NCBI RefSeq assembly: GCF_013366925.1
Contig: NZ_JAALDK010000001.1
Span: 5,702,001-5,766,000, forward strand
DNA from: Paraburkholderia youngii
Lineage (GTDB): Bacteria; Pseudomonadota; Gammaproteobacteria; Burkholderiales; Burkholderiaceae
Reading direction: 5' to 3'
Length of the DNA stretch: 64,000 nucleotides
The notes beneath the pieces are model-generated. The model was given only the letters and a program-made list of their open reading frames with translations, did not search any database and had not been told where the DNA came from. A program made the position numbers and the translations under genes. Below are positions 53,006 through 62,056 of the stretch, in pieces (position 1 is the first letter of the stretch; each line of letters begins with the position of its first letter).

Positions 53006-54412
53006 TCACGCGCCGCCCTGCTCGATCGCGCGCGTGAGCGTGGTGAGCGCCGCCTGCGTGAAGCTGCCGCCGGCCGGCCCAACGCCCGCGGCGACTTTGT
53101 GCAGCGACGCGCGCAACGCCTCGGCGGCCTGCTCGAGCGTGTCGGCCGCCGGCGCGCCGACGATCACGTGTACGCGCACCGCCGGCGTCGCGACGGCCGC
53201 ATGCGCACGACGCCGCCATGCGAGCCCGAGGGCATCGGCGAGCAGCGCCACATGACCGAGGCCGAGCGCGCAGGCGGCCGAGCCGAGCCGGTAGGCGGCG
53301 TCGCCCGCCTGCAGTGCTTCGCTCGGGTCGGCTTTCTCCGGCTGATCGGCCGCGCGGGCATGCGCGGCGAGCGCCTCGATCGACGCTTCGGCGGTCTGCA
53401 GGAAATCTTCGTACGCGTTCGCGTTGACACTCAGCACGCCGAGATCGCGCGTGTGCGGCAGCGACTGCACCTCGAGCGCGCGCGCCTCCCACAGCGCTTC
53501 CGACGACTGCGTGCCGGCGACGTGCCAGTCGACGGTCAAGCCGTAATCGTGCAGCACCTCGACCTGGTCGGCGTCCTGGGCGGCCGCGCCGAACAGCGCG
53601 TAGTCGCGCCACAGCAGCGCGAGCGTCGCGCGCACCAGCGAACGCGGCGCGCGCTCGATGCCGCGCGCGTGATCGGCGAGCGCCAGGTTGCAGCGCGCGT
53701 AAAAGCGCCGTGCTTCGATATCGCGAATTGCGTGGCCGCGCGCGCGCAGCGCCTTCGCGCAGGCGCGAGCGAGCCGCCAGAAGTCGTAGGGATCGGGGCC
53801 GGCGAGTTCGGTGAACACGGCGTCGAGCTCGTCGAGCGCGGCGTTCGTGACCGCAAGCGCCACCGCGCTACCCGTGTCGGCCTGCGAGCGCAGCACCGGC
53901 AGCAGAGCGCGCTCGTAGCGCGCCCGCAGATGTGCCAGCTGATCGGCCGATTGAGCGTGCAGCGACGCCGGGGGCACCGGCCGCGCGCACAGCGCGAGCT
54001 CTTCGAACGCGACGGCGGAGCCCGGCGTGGGTTCGACGAGTTGCGCGCACAGCTCGCGGTAATGGTTGAACAGCGTCGGCGAGCAGCTGAGCTCGCGCAG
54101 ATTGTGACGTTCGAGCGCCGCGCGGAAGTCGCGCAGCGCCGCGCCGAACACAGGCCGGGCGCTTTGCGCTTCGGCCGACTCATCGCTCGCGAGTGGCGAG
54201 AGCCGCACCAGCGCGTCGGCGAAACGCTGCGCGCTGAGCCAGCCCGCCGTGCGCAAGGCATGCGACGCACGCAGCAGCGCGGCACCGCTCTCGTGGCGCT
54301 GCTCGAACGCGAGCGACGCCTCGGCGAGCGCCAGTTCCGCCGGGCGGACCGCGCCGCCGCGCGGGTTCGGCAGTGCATCGATGGAAACGGGTGCTGCGGA
54401 TCGAGGAGTCAT
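53006..54412 (-). CDS. Ala-rich protein resembling the N-terminal region of ChpA/FimL
   Basis: 468 residues, strongly helical and Ala/Leu/Arg-rich, no signal peptide, TM or known catalytic motif. Segments such as GPDPYDFWRLARACAKALRA and the Arg/Ala-rich LVRATLALLWRDYALFG recall the N-terminal scaffold of the pilus chemotaxis kinase ChpA and its Hpt-less relative FimL of Pseudomonas. A kinase domain is absent. The similarity is to pattern only, so the function (twitching, surface sensing) is tentative. Monocistronic on the minus strand. Confidence 0.55.
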   Translation of the reverse strand: MTPRSAAPVSIDALPNPRGGAVRPAELALAEASLAFEQRHESGAALLRASHALRTAGWLSAQRFADALVRLSPLASDESAEAQSARPVFGAALRDFRAALERHNLRELSCSPTLFNHYRELCAQLVEPTPGSAVAFEELALCARPVPPASLHAQSADQLAHLRARYERALLPVLRSQADTGSAVALAVTNAALDELDAVFTELAGPDPYDFWRLARACAKALRARGHAIRDIEARRFYARCNLALADHARGIERAPRSLVRATLALLWRDYALFGAAAQDADQVEVLHDYGLTVDWHVAGTQSSEALWEARALEVQSLPHTRDLGVLSVNANAYEDFLQTAEASIEALAAHARAADQPEKADPSEALQAGDAAYRLGSAACALGLGHVALLADALGLAWRRRAHAAVATPAVRVHVIVGAPAADTLEQAAEALRASLHKVAAGVGPAGGSFTQAALTTLTRAIEQGGA

Positions 54413-54708
54413 GGGCAGGCGACACGAAGCTGACGGCGCCGTCGCTTCGCGCCGCGTGCCGAGTGAGCGGCCACCGCGCGAACCGGCGACAGGACAATGA
54501 CAGACTACCGTTGCGACACGACGCGTCCGGCGATGTTCCGCGCCAGCGCGCTCAGACAGGCGCCGGGCGCGCCGGACGCATCAAGCGATTGCAGCAATTG
54601 TGCGGTGGCGACACCGCTCACTTTCGGGATTGAAGCTCAGGGTTCAGGTTCGGGAGCGAACCTCGGGACACCGTTTTGGGGCCGAAGCTTCCGGGGGCTT
54701 GCCGTGCT

Positions 54709-54879
54709 TCAGATCTGGACCATTTCGAAGTCTTCCTTGCGCGCTCCGCACTCGGGACACGTCCAGTTGATGGGCACGTCTTCCCAGCGCGTGCCCGGCG
54801 CAATGCCTTCGTCGGGCAAGCCGGCCTCTTCGTCGTAAATCCAGCCGCAAATCAGGCACATCCAGCTTTGATATTCCAT
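54709..54879 (-). CDS. rubA: Rubredoxin
   Basis: A 56-residue iron protein: MCLICGWIYDEEAG and WTCPECGARKEDFE give the two CxxC ligand pairs for one Fe. ATG at 54877-54879. Short electron carrier for oxygenases or detoxification. Divergent from the thiD-like gene with a 299-base gap, the same pairing seen in many Burkholderia. Confidence 0.95.
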   Translation of the reverse strand: MEYQSWMCLICGWIYDEEAGLPDEGIAPGTRWEDVPINWTCPECGARKEDFEMVQI

Positions 54880-55178
54880 TCTTTTGTCGCGTCGTTGAGT
54901 CCGGGGAAAACGGGAGCCATGATGGTACCGTGTTGGCGCCCCCATGCCTAGCAATCGAAAACGCGCAACCGCAGCGTGGACCGGCCTTCGGCGGGGCGCC
55001 CGCGCGCCGTGCCAGCGCCGCTTGCGGCGTCTTGCCACGCGTTGGGCGGGCGCCAGCGACACGGTAGAGTGGGCCCTCGGGCAAGCCGCGCGAAAAAACG
55101 CCCTGTCAACGGTTTAGGCCGCATAATTGAGCCAATTGCGCACTGTGCGCCGAAATCCTGCTTTTCTTATCCATTTTC
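54880..55178. other. Divergent promoter region between rubredoxin and the thiD-like gene
   Basis: 299 bases, no gene; must contain both promoters. No clear sigma-70 pair was found by eye. Confidence 0.4.
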
Positions 55179-56039
55179 ATGCCCAGCGACACGCCTCCGA
55201 TCGTCCTCACCTTCGGTCTCTCCGATCCCACTGGCGGCTCCGGCCTGCAGGCGGACCTGATGACACTTGCCAGCATGGGCTGCCACGGCGTATCCGTGCT
55301 CACGGGCTATACCGTGCGCGACTCGGCGAGCTGCGATGAAGTCACCGGCCTCGACCCTGACATCGTCGCGACGCAGGCGCGCATGCTGCTCGAGGACATG
55401 CCGATCGCCGCCTTCAAGGTCGGCGCGTGCACGCGCGCCGAGGTGGTCAGCGCGATCGCGGAAGTGGTTGCCGACTACGACGATGTCCCGCTGATCCTCG
55501 CCCCGGACTTCACGCTCGACGACGAACACGTGCTCGCCGCCGACGAACTGCGCGAAGCGATCGCCGATCTGCTCGCCCCGCAAACCACGCTGCTGGTCGC
55601 CGACTCGTCGACGCTGCTCGCGCTTGCGCAGCCCGACGGCGACGCGGAGGCGCCGAGCCTCGACGCCGCGATCTCGCATCTGCTGTCGCAGGGCTGCGAG
55701 TACATTCTGTCGACCGAAACCGGCACGCACCGGCTCGTCAACACGCTCTTCAGCGAGGACGGCCAGTTGCGTCAGGACTTGTGGGACCGTGCGCCCCATC
55801 GGCTGACGGGCCTGACCGATACGCTTGGCGCGGCGATCGCCGCGCTGCTCGCCAACGGCCAGGAGCCCGCGGAAGCGGTGCGCGAAAGCCAGGAGTATCT
55901 GTATCAGGCGGTGCGCAATGCGTTCCGGCCTGGCATGGGGGCGTACATGCCCGATCGTTTCTTCTGGGCACGCAGCAGCGACGACGAGACCCCGCCGGCC
56001 CAAGGCAAGGGCGCAGCGCCCGGGGAAGCGCGACACTGA
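55179..56039 (+). CDS. Divergent ThiD-like (hydroxymethylpyrimidine kinase family) protein
   Basis: 286 residues of the ribokinase-like ThiD family: LTFGLSDPTGGSGLQADLMTL and VLTGYTVRD are close to the usual substrate loop, and ADYDDVPLILAPDFTL keeps the domain order. Near the C-terminus the normal G-T-G-C anion hole before T-L-S-A-A-I-A reads LTDTLGAAIAA, so the catalytic Cys and Gly of ThiD are missing. Whether it still phosphorylates HMP-P in thiamine synthesis is doubtful. It sits next to rubredoxin as in Burkholderia, where this protein is usually called thiD. A terminator follows at 56065. Confidence 0.75.
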   Translation: MPSDTPPIVLTFGLSDPTGGSGLQADLMTLASMGCHGVSVLTGYTVRDSASCDEVTGLDPDIVATQARMLLEDMPIAAFKVGACTRAEVVSAIAEVVADYDDVPLILAPDFTLDDEHVLAADELREAIADLLAPQTTLLVADSSTLLALAQPDGDAEAPSLDAAISHLLSQGCEYILSTETGTHRLVNTLFSEDGQLRQDLWDRAPHRLTGLTDTLGAAIAALLANGQEPAEAVRESQEYLYQAVRNAFRPGMGAYMPDRFFWARSSDDETPPAQGKGAAPGEARH

Positions 56040-56064
56040 CCTCGTCATTCATCGGTATCGACTA

Positions 56065-56090
56065 GAAACCCGCTATTAGGCGGGTTTTTT
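56065..56090 (+). terminator. Terminator after the thiD-like gene
   Basis: AAACCCGC and GCGGGTTT pair around TATTAG and run into six T. Confidence 0.9.
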
Positions 56091-56209
56091 CATTTAGTGC
56101 GTCTTTCGCGCCAATGTAACCAGACGTGTTCCTGCGTAATTAAACGTTACAACGTCAATGACACCTTTTGTCTAGACTTTACGCATCACTGACAGCCATA
56201 TGTCCCCAC

Positions 56210-57421
56210 ATGTCTTTCCCAACCTTTTTTATCCATCCACCGAAATGCGGCGGTTCTACCGTGATTTCGTGCTTTGATTTGAATAAAGGTAATGATCAAT
56301 TCATTAGCTTTGTTTGGGATCAGGATGGGTGGGGAAACTGTCGCGCGAAGCTTCTCGAGACACAAGTCGGCGGTGGACATCATCCGTTTGGGATTCATCG
56401 GGTGATGAAACATCCGGTCAACTACTGCACGATCCTGCGCGATCCGCTCGCGCGCCACATCTCTCACTACCGGTATGCCGCGAACGGCAAGAACGGCCAA
56501 ATCATGCGCGGAGTCAGCGTGTCGACGCCGGAGGCTATGGCGCTTCAAGGTGTGCTATCGCTCGACGAGTGGGTCAGCGAATCGCTCGGCGGCCGGAACC
56601 TGTTCGTGCAGATGCTGAGCGGCGAACCGGCGGTCAACGAAGCGTCCCTCGCCGTCGCGCAAATCCATTTGCGCGAACATATCGGTACCGTCGGCGTCTG
56701 CGAGGACATGAGCGAATTCTTACTGAGGTTGTGCGGTTCGACCGGAATGAAATTACCGTTCTGCTTCGAAGCGAACCGCATTAATGGCAAACCGAATGGC
56801 ACAGCACTGTTAAGCGAAGCAGCAAGACAGAAATTTATCGATGACAATAGCCTTGATTACGAGCTGTTTCGCGATGCCAATCGCATCGTCGAAGCTTATG
56901 CCAAAGAGTCGGGCAGCGTCTTTTCGAATGCGCTTGAATTGGTCCGCGTGATCCAGGCAGAAATAAATCGGCTCGAGAATCCGCACATTTATAGCGCAAC
57001 GGTTCTGGGCATCGACGGCTCATTCCTGTCGCGCGTGCATGAGGTGATCCGCCGCTTCGATCTGACGCCGATCGATACTTATCTGGAGTTCGCGCAAAGC
57101 CAGCGGCGTCCGCTAGCCGACCTGTTCGACGGCTTCGTCGACACGGTGGGGGACGGTGTAGTGCGCGGCTGGGCCGTCAACTTGAGCAGACCAGAGCGGC
57201 AAGTGCCGCTCGAAGTGCGGATCGGCGCGCAGATCGTCGCAACCGGCCTCAGCGGCGAGCCGCGGCCCGATGTGGCAAGCGCCGGCTATCCGAGTTCGAA
57301 CAGCGGATTTTCGATTGCGCTGCCAGACGGCATCCCAGAAGGCTTTTGCGTTACGATCGCGGATTCCACGGAACGCCTGCACAACGCTGGCACGTGGCGA
57401 CAAGGCTGGCACTGCGAGTGA
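56210..57421 (+). CDS. Sulfotransferase with a C-terminal GW/SGF module
   Basis: 403 residues. PAPS-binding signatures: FIHPPKCGGSTVISCF (5'-phosphosulfate loop, PKxGG) and LRDPLARHISHYRYA (3'-phosphate loop with Arg and Ser), matching the carbohydrate (HS2ST-like) sulfotransferase class. Residues ~318-395 form a separate module, DTVGDGVVRGWAVNLSRP and NSGFSIALPDGI, found at the ends of other glycan enzymes in proteobacteria with unknown role. Start ATG 56210 is used; a frame 14 codons longer exists. G+C is lower than neighbours. With the APS kinase next door it forms a sulfation pair. Confidence 0.82.
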   Translation: MSFPTFFIHPPKCGGSTVISCFDLNKGNDQFISFVWDQDGWGNCRAKLLETQVGGGHHPFGIHRVMKHPVNYCTILRDPLARHISHYRYAANGKNGQIMRGVSVSTPEAMALQGVLSLDEWVSESLGGRNLFVQMLSGEPAVNEASLAVAQIHLREHIGTVGVCEDMSEFLLRLCGSTGMKLPFCFEANRINGKPNGTALLSEAARQKFIDDNSLDYELFRDANRIVEAYAKESGSVFSNALELVRVIQAEINRLENPHIYSATVLGIDGSFLSRVHEVIRRFDLTPIDTYLEFAQSQRRPLADLFDGFVDTVGDGVVRGWAVNLSRPERQVPLEVRIGAQIVATGLSGEPRPDVASAGYPSSNSGFSIALPDGIPEGFCVTIADSTERLHNAGTWRQGWHCE

Positions 57422-57447
57422 GCCAAAGGAGTCAGGAGAACTTATAC

Positions 57448-58086
57448 ATGAAAGAGCCGCCCATCTTCGTGCAACGCTTCACCGGCAAGATCGCGGCGCA
57501 GGACCGCATGCGCATATTCGATCAGACGCCCGCCACGATCTGGCTGACCGGCCTGTCCGGCGCCGGTAAATCGACACTGGCGTTCGCGCTCGAAGAGCGG
57601 CTAATCGCGCTCGGTCATGCCTGCTATGTGCTCGACGGCGATAACATCCGCCACGGTCTGGCGAGCGACCTGGGCTTCGAGCGCGACGACCGGCGCGAAA
57701 ACATCCGCCGCGTCGCGCACGTCGCCCAGTTGATGAACGATGCGGGTTTGATCGTGATTACCGCGCTGATTTCACCGCTACGCGAAGACCGCGCAATGGC
57801 GCGCGAGATCATCGGAGCCGACAAGTTCGTCGAAACCTACGTGTCCGCCTCGCTCGCCACCTGCGCAAGCCGCGATCCCAAAGGTCTTTACGCGAAAGCG
57901 AGGTCTGGCGAGATCAGCTCGTTCACCGGCGTATCAGCGCCCTATGAAGCACCGCTCGATCCTGACCTGCACGTCGAAACCGGAACGCTGAGCCCCGCGC
58001 AAAGCGTCGCGCAGATTTTCCACTACCTGCGCGAAAAGTGTCTCGGAAGATCGGTTCAGCGTACGGCTCACGTCGCGGGCGCCTGA
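57448..58086 (+). CDS. cysC: Adenylylsulfate kinase
   Basis: Makes PAPS from APS. 212 residues with P-loop GLSGAGKSTLA (near residue 35), LDGDNIRHGLASDLGF, DRRENIRRVAHVAQLMND and YVSASLATCASRDPKGLYAKA, all conserved CysC motifs. ATG at 57448 follows AGGAG; the longer frame overlaps the sulfotransferase. Ends with a strong bidirectional terminator. No cysD/cysN is adjacent, so it takes APS from elsewhere. Its likely client is the sulfotransferase 27 bases upstream. Confidence 0.95.
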   Translation: MKEPPIFVQRFTGKIAAQDRMRIFDQTPATIWLTGLSGAGKSTLAFALEERLIALGHACYVLDGDNIRHGLASDLGFERDDRRENIRRVAHVAQLMNDAGLIVITALISPLREDRAMAREIIGADKFVETYVSASLATCASRDPKGLYAKARSGEISSFTGVSAPYEAPLDPDLHVETGTLSPAQSVAQIFHYLREKCLGRSVQRTAHVAGA

Positions 58087-58140
58087 TCGGGACAAAGGGC
58101 GTCCGGAAGCGCTTGCTGGCCGCCACATCAACGCCGGCTC

Positions 58141-58178
58141 CAAACGAAAAAACCCGCCTGAGCGGGTTTTTTCGTTTG
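58141..58178. terminator. Bidirectional terminator between cysC and groEL
   Basis: A perfect 17-bp inverted repeat (stem AACCCGC/GCGGGTT extended by CAAACGAAAA/TTTTCGTTTG) around a CTGA loop, giving T-runs on both strands. It ends cysC (plus) and groEL (minus) transcripts. Confidence 0.95.
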
Positions 58179-58289
58179 AGGAAACGCCTCGCGGCGCACT
58201 CCCCCACATGATCTTCCAAGCGGGCCTCGTCCGTGATCCAGACGCGCGGCAGTTCAACCACGCGGCCGGACCACGAGGCCCGAGCGGAA

Positions 58290-59933
<1,644 letters not shown>

Positions 59934-59983
59934 CTAACTCCTTGAATACTTTGGATATAACCGGGGAAGTAGCGACTTTGCGC

Positions 59984-60274
59984 TTACTTCTGCACCACGG
60001 CCATGATGTCTTCTTCGCGCATCACCAGCAGTTCGTTGCCGTCGACCTTGACGGTCTGGCCTGCGTACTTGCCGAACAGGACGCGGTCGCCGACCTTCAC
60101 GTCGAGGGCGATCGCTGCGCCCTTGTCGTCGCGCTTGCCCGGGCCGACTGCGAGGATTTCACCTTGATCCGGCTTTTCTGCTGCGGCTTCGGGGATCACG
60201 ATGCCCGACGCGGTCTTGGTTTCCTGATCCAGACGCTTGACGATCACGCGATCATGCAAAGGACGAAGGTTCAT
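59984..60274 (-). CDS. groS: Co-chaperonin GroES
   Basis: Heptameric lid of GroEL. 96 residues: [19 protein letters not shown], the mobile-loop region [23 protein letters not shown] and the C-terminal [16 protein letters not shown], all canonical. ATG at 60272-60274, with GGAG upstream; the longer frame to 60469 crosses the CIRCE element and promoter, so it is not used. Controlled by the CIRCE/HrcA site at 60346-60372. Confidence 0.98.
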   Translation of the reverse strand: MNLRPLHDRVIVKRLDQETKTASGIVIPEAAAEKPDQGEILAVGPGKRDDKGAAIALDVKVGDRVLFGKYAGQTVKVDGNELLVMREEDIMAVVQK

Positions 60275-60345
60275 ACATACTCCTCTCTGATTGAGACTGA
60301 AGAACGCTGAGAAAACCCGGCTGGACGAGCCAACCGGAGATGTTG

Positions 60346-60372
60346 TTAGCACTCTCGTGCAGCGAGTGCTAA
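60346..60372 (-). promoter_or_regulatory. CIRCE operator (HrcA binding site) of groESL
   Basis: A perfect 9-bp inverted repeat TTAGCACTC and GAGTGCTAA with a 9-base spacer, 72 bases before groES. HrcA represses groESL at this element and is released at heat shock. It starts at the -10 box of the promoter. Confidence 0.97.
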
Positions 60373-60400
60373 TTATATGGACGGGTAGTGACAAATTCAA
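60372..60400 (-). promoter_or_regulatory. Sigma-70 promoter of groESL
   Basis: On the minus strand TTGAAT (60395-60400) and TATAAT (60372-60377) are separated by exactly 17 bases. The CIRCE element begins at the -10 box and extends over the transcription start, fitting HrcA repression. No sigma-32-type pair was evident. Confidence 0.85.
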
Positions 60401-60645
60401 GAAGTAGGGAGCAGCGGCGCTGCGGGCGAGGTTTTGCACGACCGGCGCGGTGCCGGCGCGCCGGCGCAATCATGCGTCTGAGCTGCGAACCCGAGCAAAA
60501 ACAAATACTTGCGGCGAGATTTGCGGCTTGTAGCCGCACGGCGAAGGGGCGCTATCGCAGACAAACAGCAGCCGCGCACCGTACTCGATACCGTCGGATC
60601 TGCCATTTCCAGGGAAAACCCCCGTCCGATCGAGCATGGTTCGAC

Positions 60646-61035
60646 TCACTTCTGCGCAGGCGGGCGCAACGCGTTACCTGCCATCCACTTGAGCCGTTCG
60701 CAATCGACCTTGATACGCGCGGCGAATTCCTTCGGGTCTCGCTCGCGTAGTGCGTTCATCTGGCTATTGGTGTCGTCGGCGCGATGCCAGCCCGCGTCCC
60801 AGTGCTGATCGAAATCGGTCGCTCCGGTCAGCACCTTTCGGAGCCGCTCCTTATAGGCACCGATGCGCTCGGGCGACACGCCGCAAAACGCCTGCGCGAA
60901 ACTCGCCCGCTCGCCCGCCGTCTCCGCGCTCATGTTGGCGTCGCTCGCGCCGCTCGCGAGCGGCGCGGCGAGCGACAGCATCGACAAACAAAGCGCAGCG
61001 CAAAGCGGTCGATAGCGATACGATGGATTCTTCAT
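60646..61035 (-). CDS. Small exported protein of unknown function
   Basis: 129 residues. N-terminal KNPSYRYRPLCAALCLSMLSLAAPLASG is a Sec signal peptide with likely cleavage near residue 30. The mature part is ~100 residues with two Cys (AFCGVSPERIGAYKERL and KVDCERLKW), which may form a disulfide, and no known motif. About 370 bases from groES on the same strand, with the groESL promoter in between. Likely periplasmic. Divergent from the next gene. Confidence 0.75.
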   Translation of the reverse strand: MKNPSYRYRPLCAALCLSMLSLAAPLASGASDANMSAETAGERASFAQAFCGVSPERIGAYKERLRKVLTGATDFDQHWDAGWHRADDTNSQMNALRERDPKEFAARIKVDCERLKWMAGNALRPPAQK

Positions 61036-61355
61036 CTTCGACTCCTGACGATCCTTCGTGGCGACCAGGGATTGTCCCGATCTTCAACGCCGCCTCGCCG
61101 ATTGTGTCCTGATTGCACTGCACGATGGCGTTTTCACGCGCTATTCGATGCATCGCGCGGCCAAGCCGCGGTGCTACGCTCGTTAAAGCGGCATTCGCGA
61201 CGTGCCCTTCCGGGGAGCCGTGGCACGAGCACCGCAACGCCACGGCCTATCGGCAGGCCGCGACAGAAGCACGAGCGCCAGGCATCGACAACAAGCTCGA
61301 ACACGACACGAAATCAAACACAAAAAGGCGAGACATCGCTGCGGGAGTGACTGCG
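61036..61355. other. Divergent intergenic region
   Basis: About 320 bases between the small exported protein (minus) and the next exported protein (plus). No gene or strong element; presumably two promoters. Confidence 0.4.
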
Positions 61356-61973
61356 ATGGCATTTAAAACATATACCGTACTGACGCTATTGGTGACGAGC
61401 ACTGCCGCGTTCGCGTGGCGGCCAGTCACCTATCCGATCCGAAGTCAGAGCCCTTACGAGCGCAGCATCGATAACGCGATGTGCTACGCCGAGGCGAACC
61501 GCGTGACCGGGGTCAACATGGCCCACGAGTCGCAGATTCCGCCGCGTCATCCGCCGGCGGCCAAAGGTGCGTCGACCGGGATACCGTCGAAACCCCCGCT
61601 TCCCCCCAGTTCCTTCTCGGCCACGCCGCTGCCGTGGAACGCGAGCGCGCCCGAAGCCGCGAGCGCGCCGCTCGCCGGCGCGCAAGCGCCTAGCGGCGCA
61701 GCGTCGGCGAAGCCCGTGAACGAAGCCGCGAACGGCGCCAGTGCGCCAGGGGCACCGGCCACCGCGACGGCGAATGCACCGCCGAGCGCATCGGCGGCGA
61801 CACCGGGCGCGAGCGCGGCAGCCGGCGCGTCGGATGGAGCGGGCGCTTCGATGCAGGCCAACGCGGCGTCGAACGTGAAGCTGCCGCCGCTGCCCGCGCC
61901 CGAGCCTCCGATGACCCGCTATTGGGCCGCCTACGGCGCGTGCATGCAGGCGCGCGGTTACGTCGTCCAGTAG
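61356..61973 (+). CDS. Ala/Pro-rich exported protein of unknown function
   Basis: 205 residues from ATG 61356 with GGGAG upstream. Signal peptide KTYTVLTLLVTSTAAFAW, then WRPVTYPIRSQSPYERSIDNAMCYAEANR. The centre (residues ~60-180) is a low-complexity Ala/Ser/Pro linker, and the end has LPPLPAPEPPMTRYWAAYGACMQARGY, with two Cys in the C-terminal and N-terminal globular parts (CYAEANR / CMQARGY). It looks like a small periplasmic or outer-membrane protein with a disordered linker. Not recognised. Confidence 0.75.
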   Translation: MAFKTYTVLTLLVTSTAAFAWRPVTYPIRSQSPYERSIDNAMCYAEANRVTGVNMAHESQIPPRHPPAAKGASTGIPSKPPLPPSSFSATPLPWNASAPEAASAPLAGAQAPSGAASAKPVNEAANGASAPGAPATATANAPPSASAATPGASAAAGASDGAGASMQANAASNVKLPPLPAPEPPMTRYWAAYGACMQARGYVVQ

Positions 61974-62056
61974 TTCGGCCGACGCCGCCTGCGAGCGTCG
62001 TCGCATTCATTCTTTTTAATGGCGCCGACCTTCGGCGCCAGTGGAGCGACACGGCC

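Noticed and set aside
60275..60469. Upstream extension of groES
   Set aside because: Crosses the CIRCE element and promoter; the canonical GroES start is at 60274.
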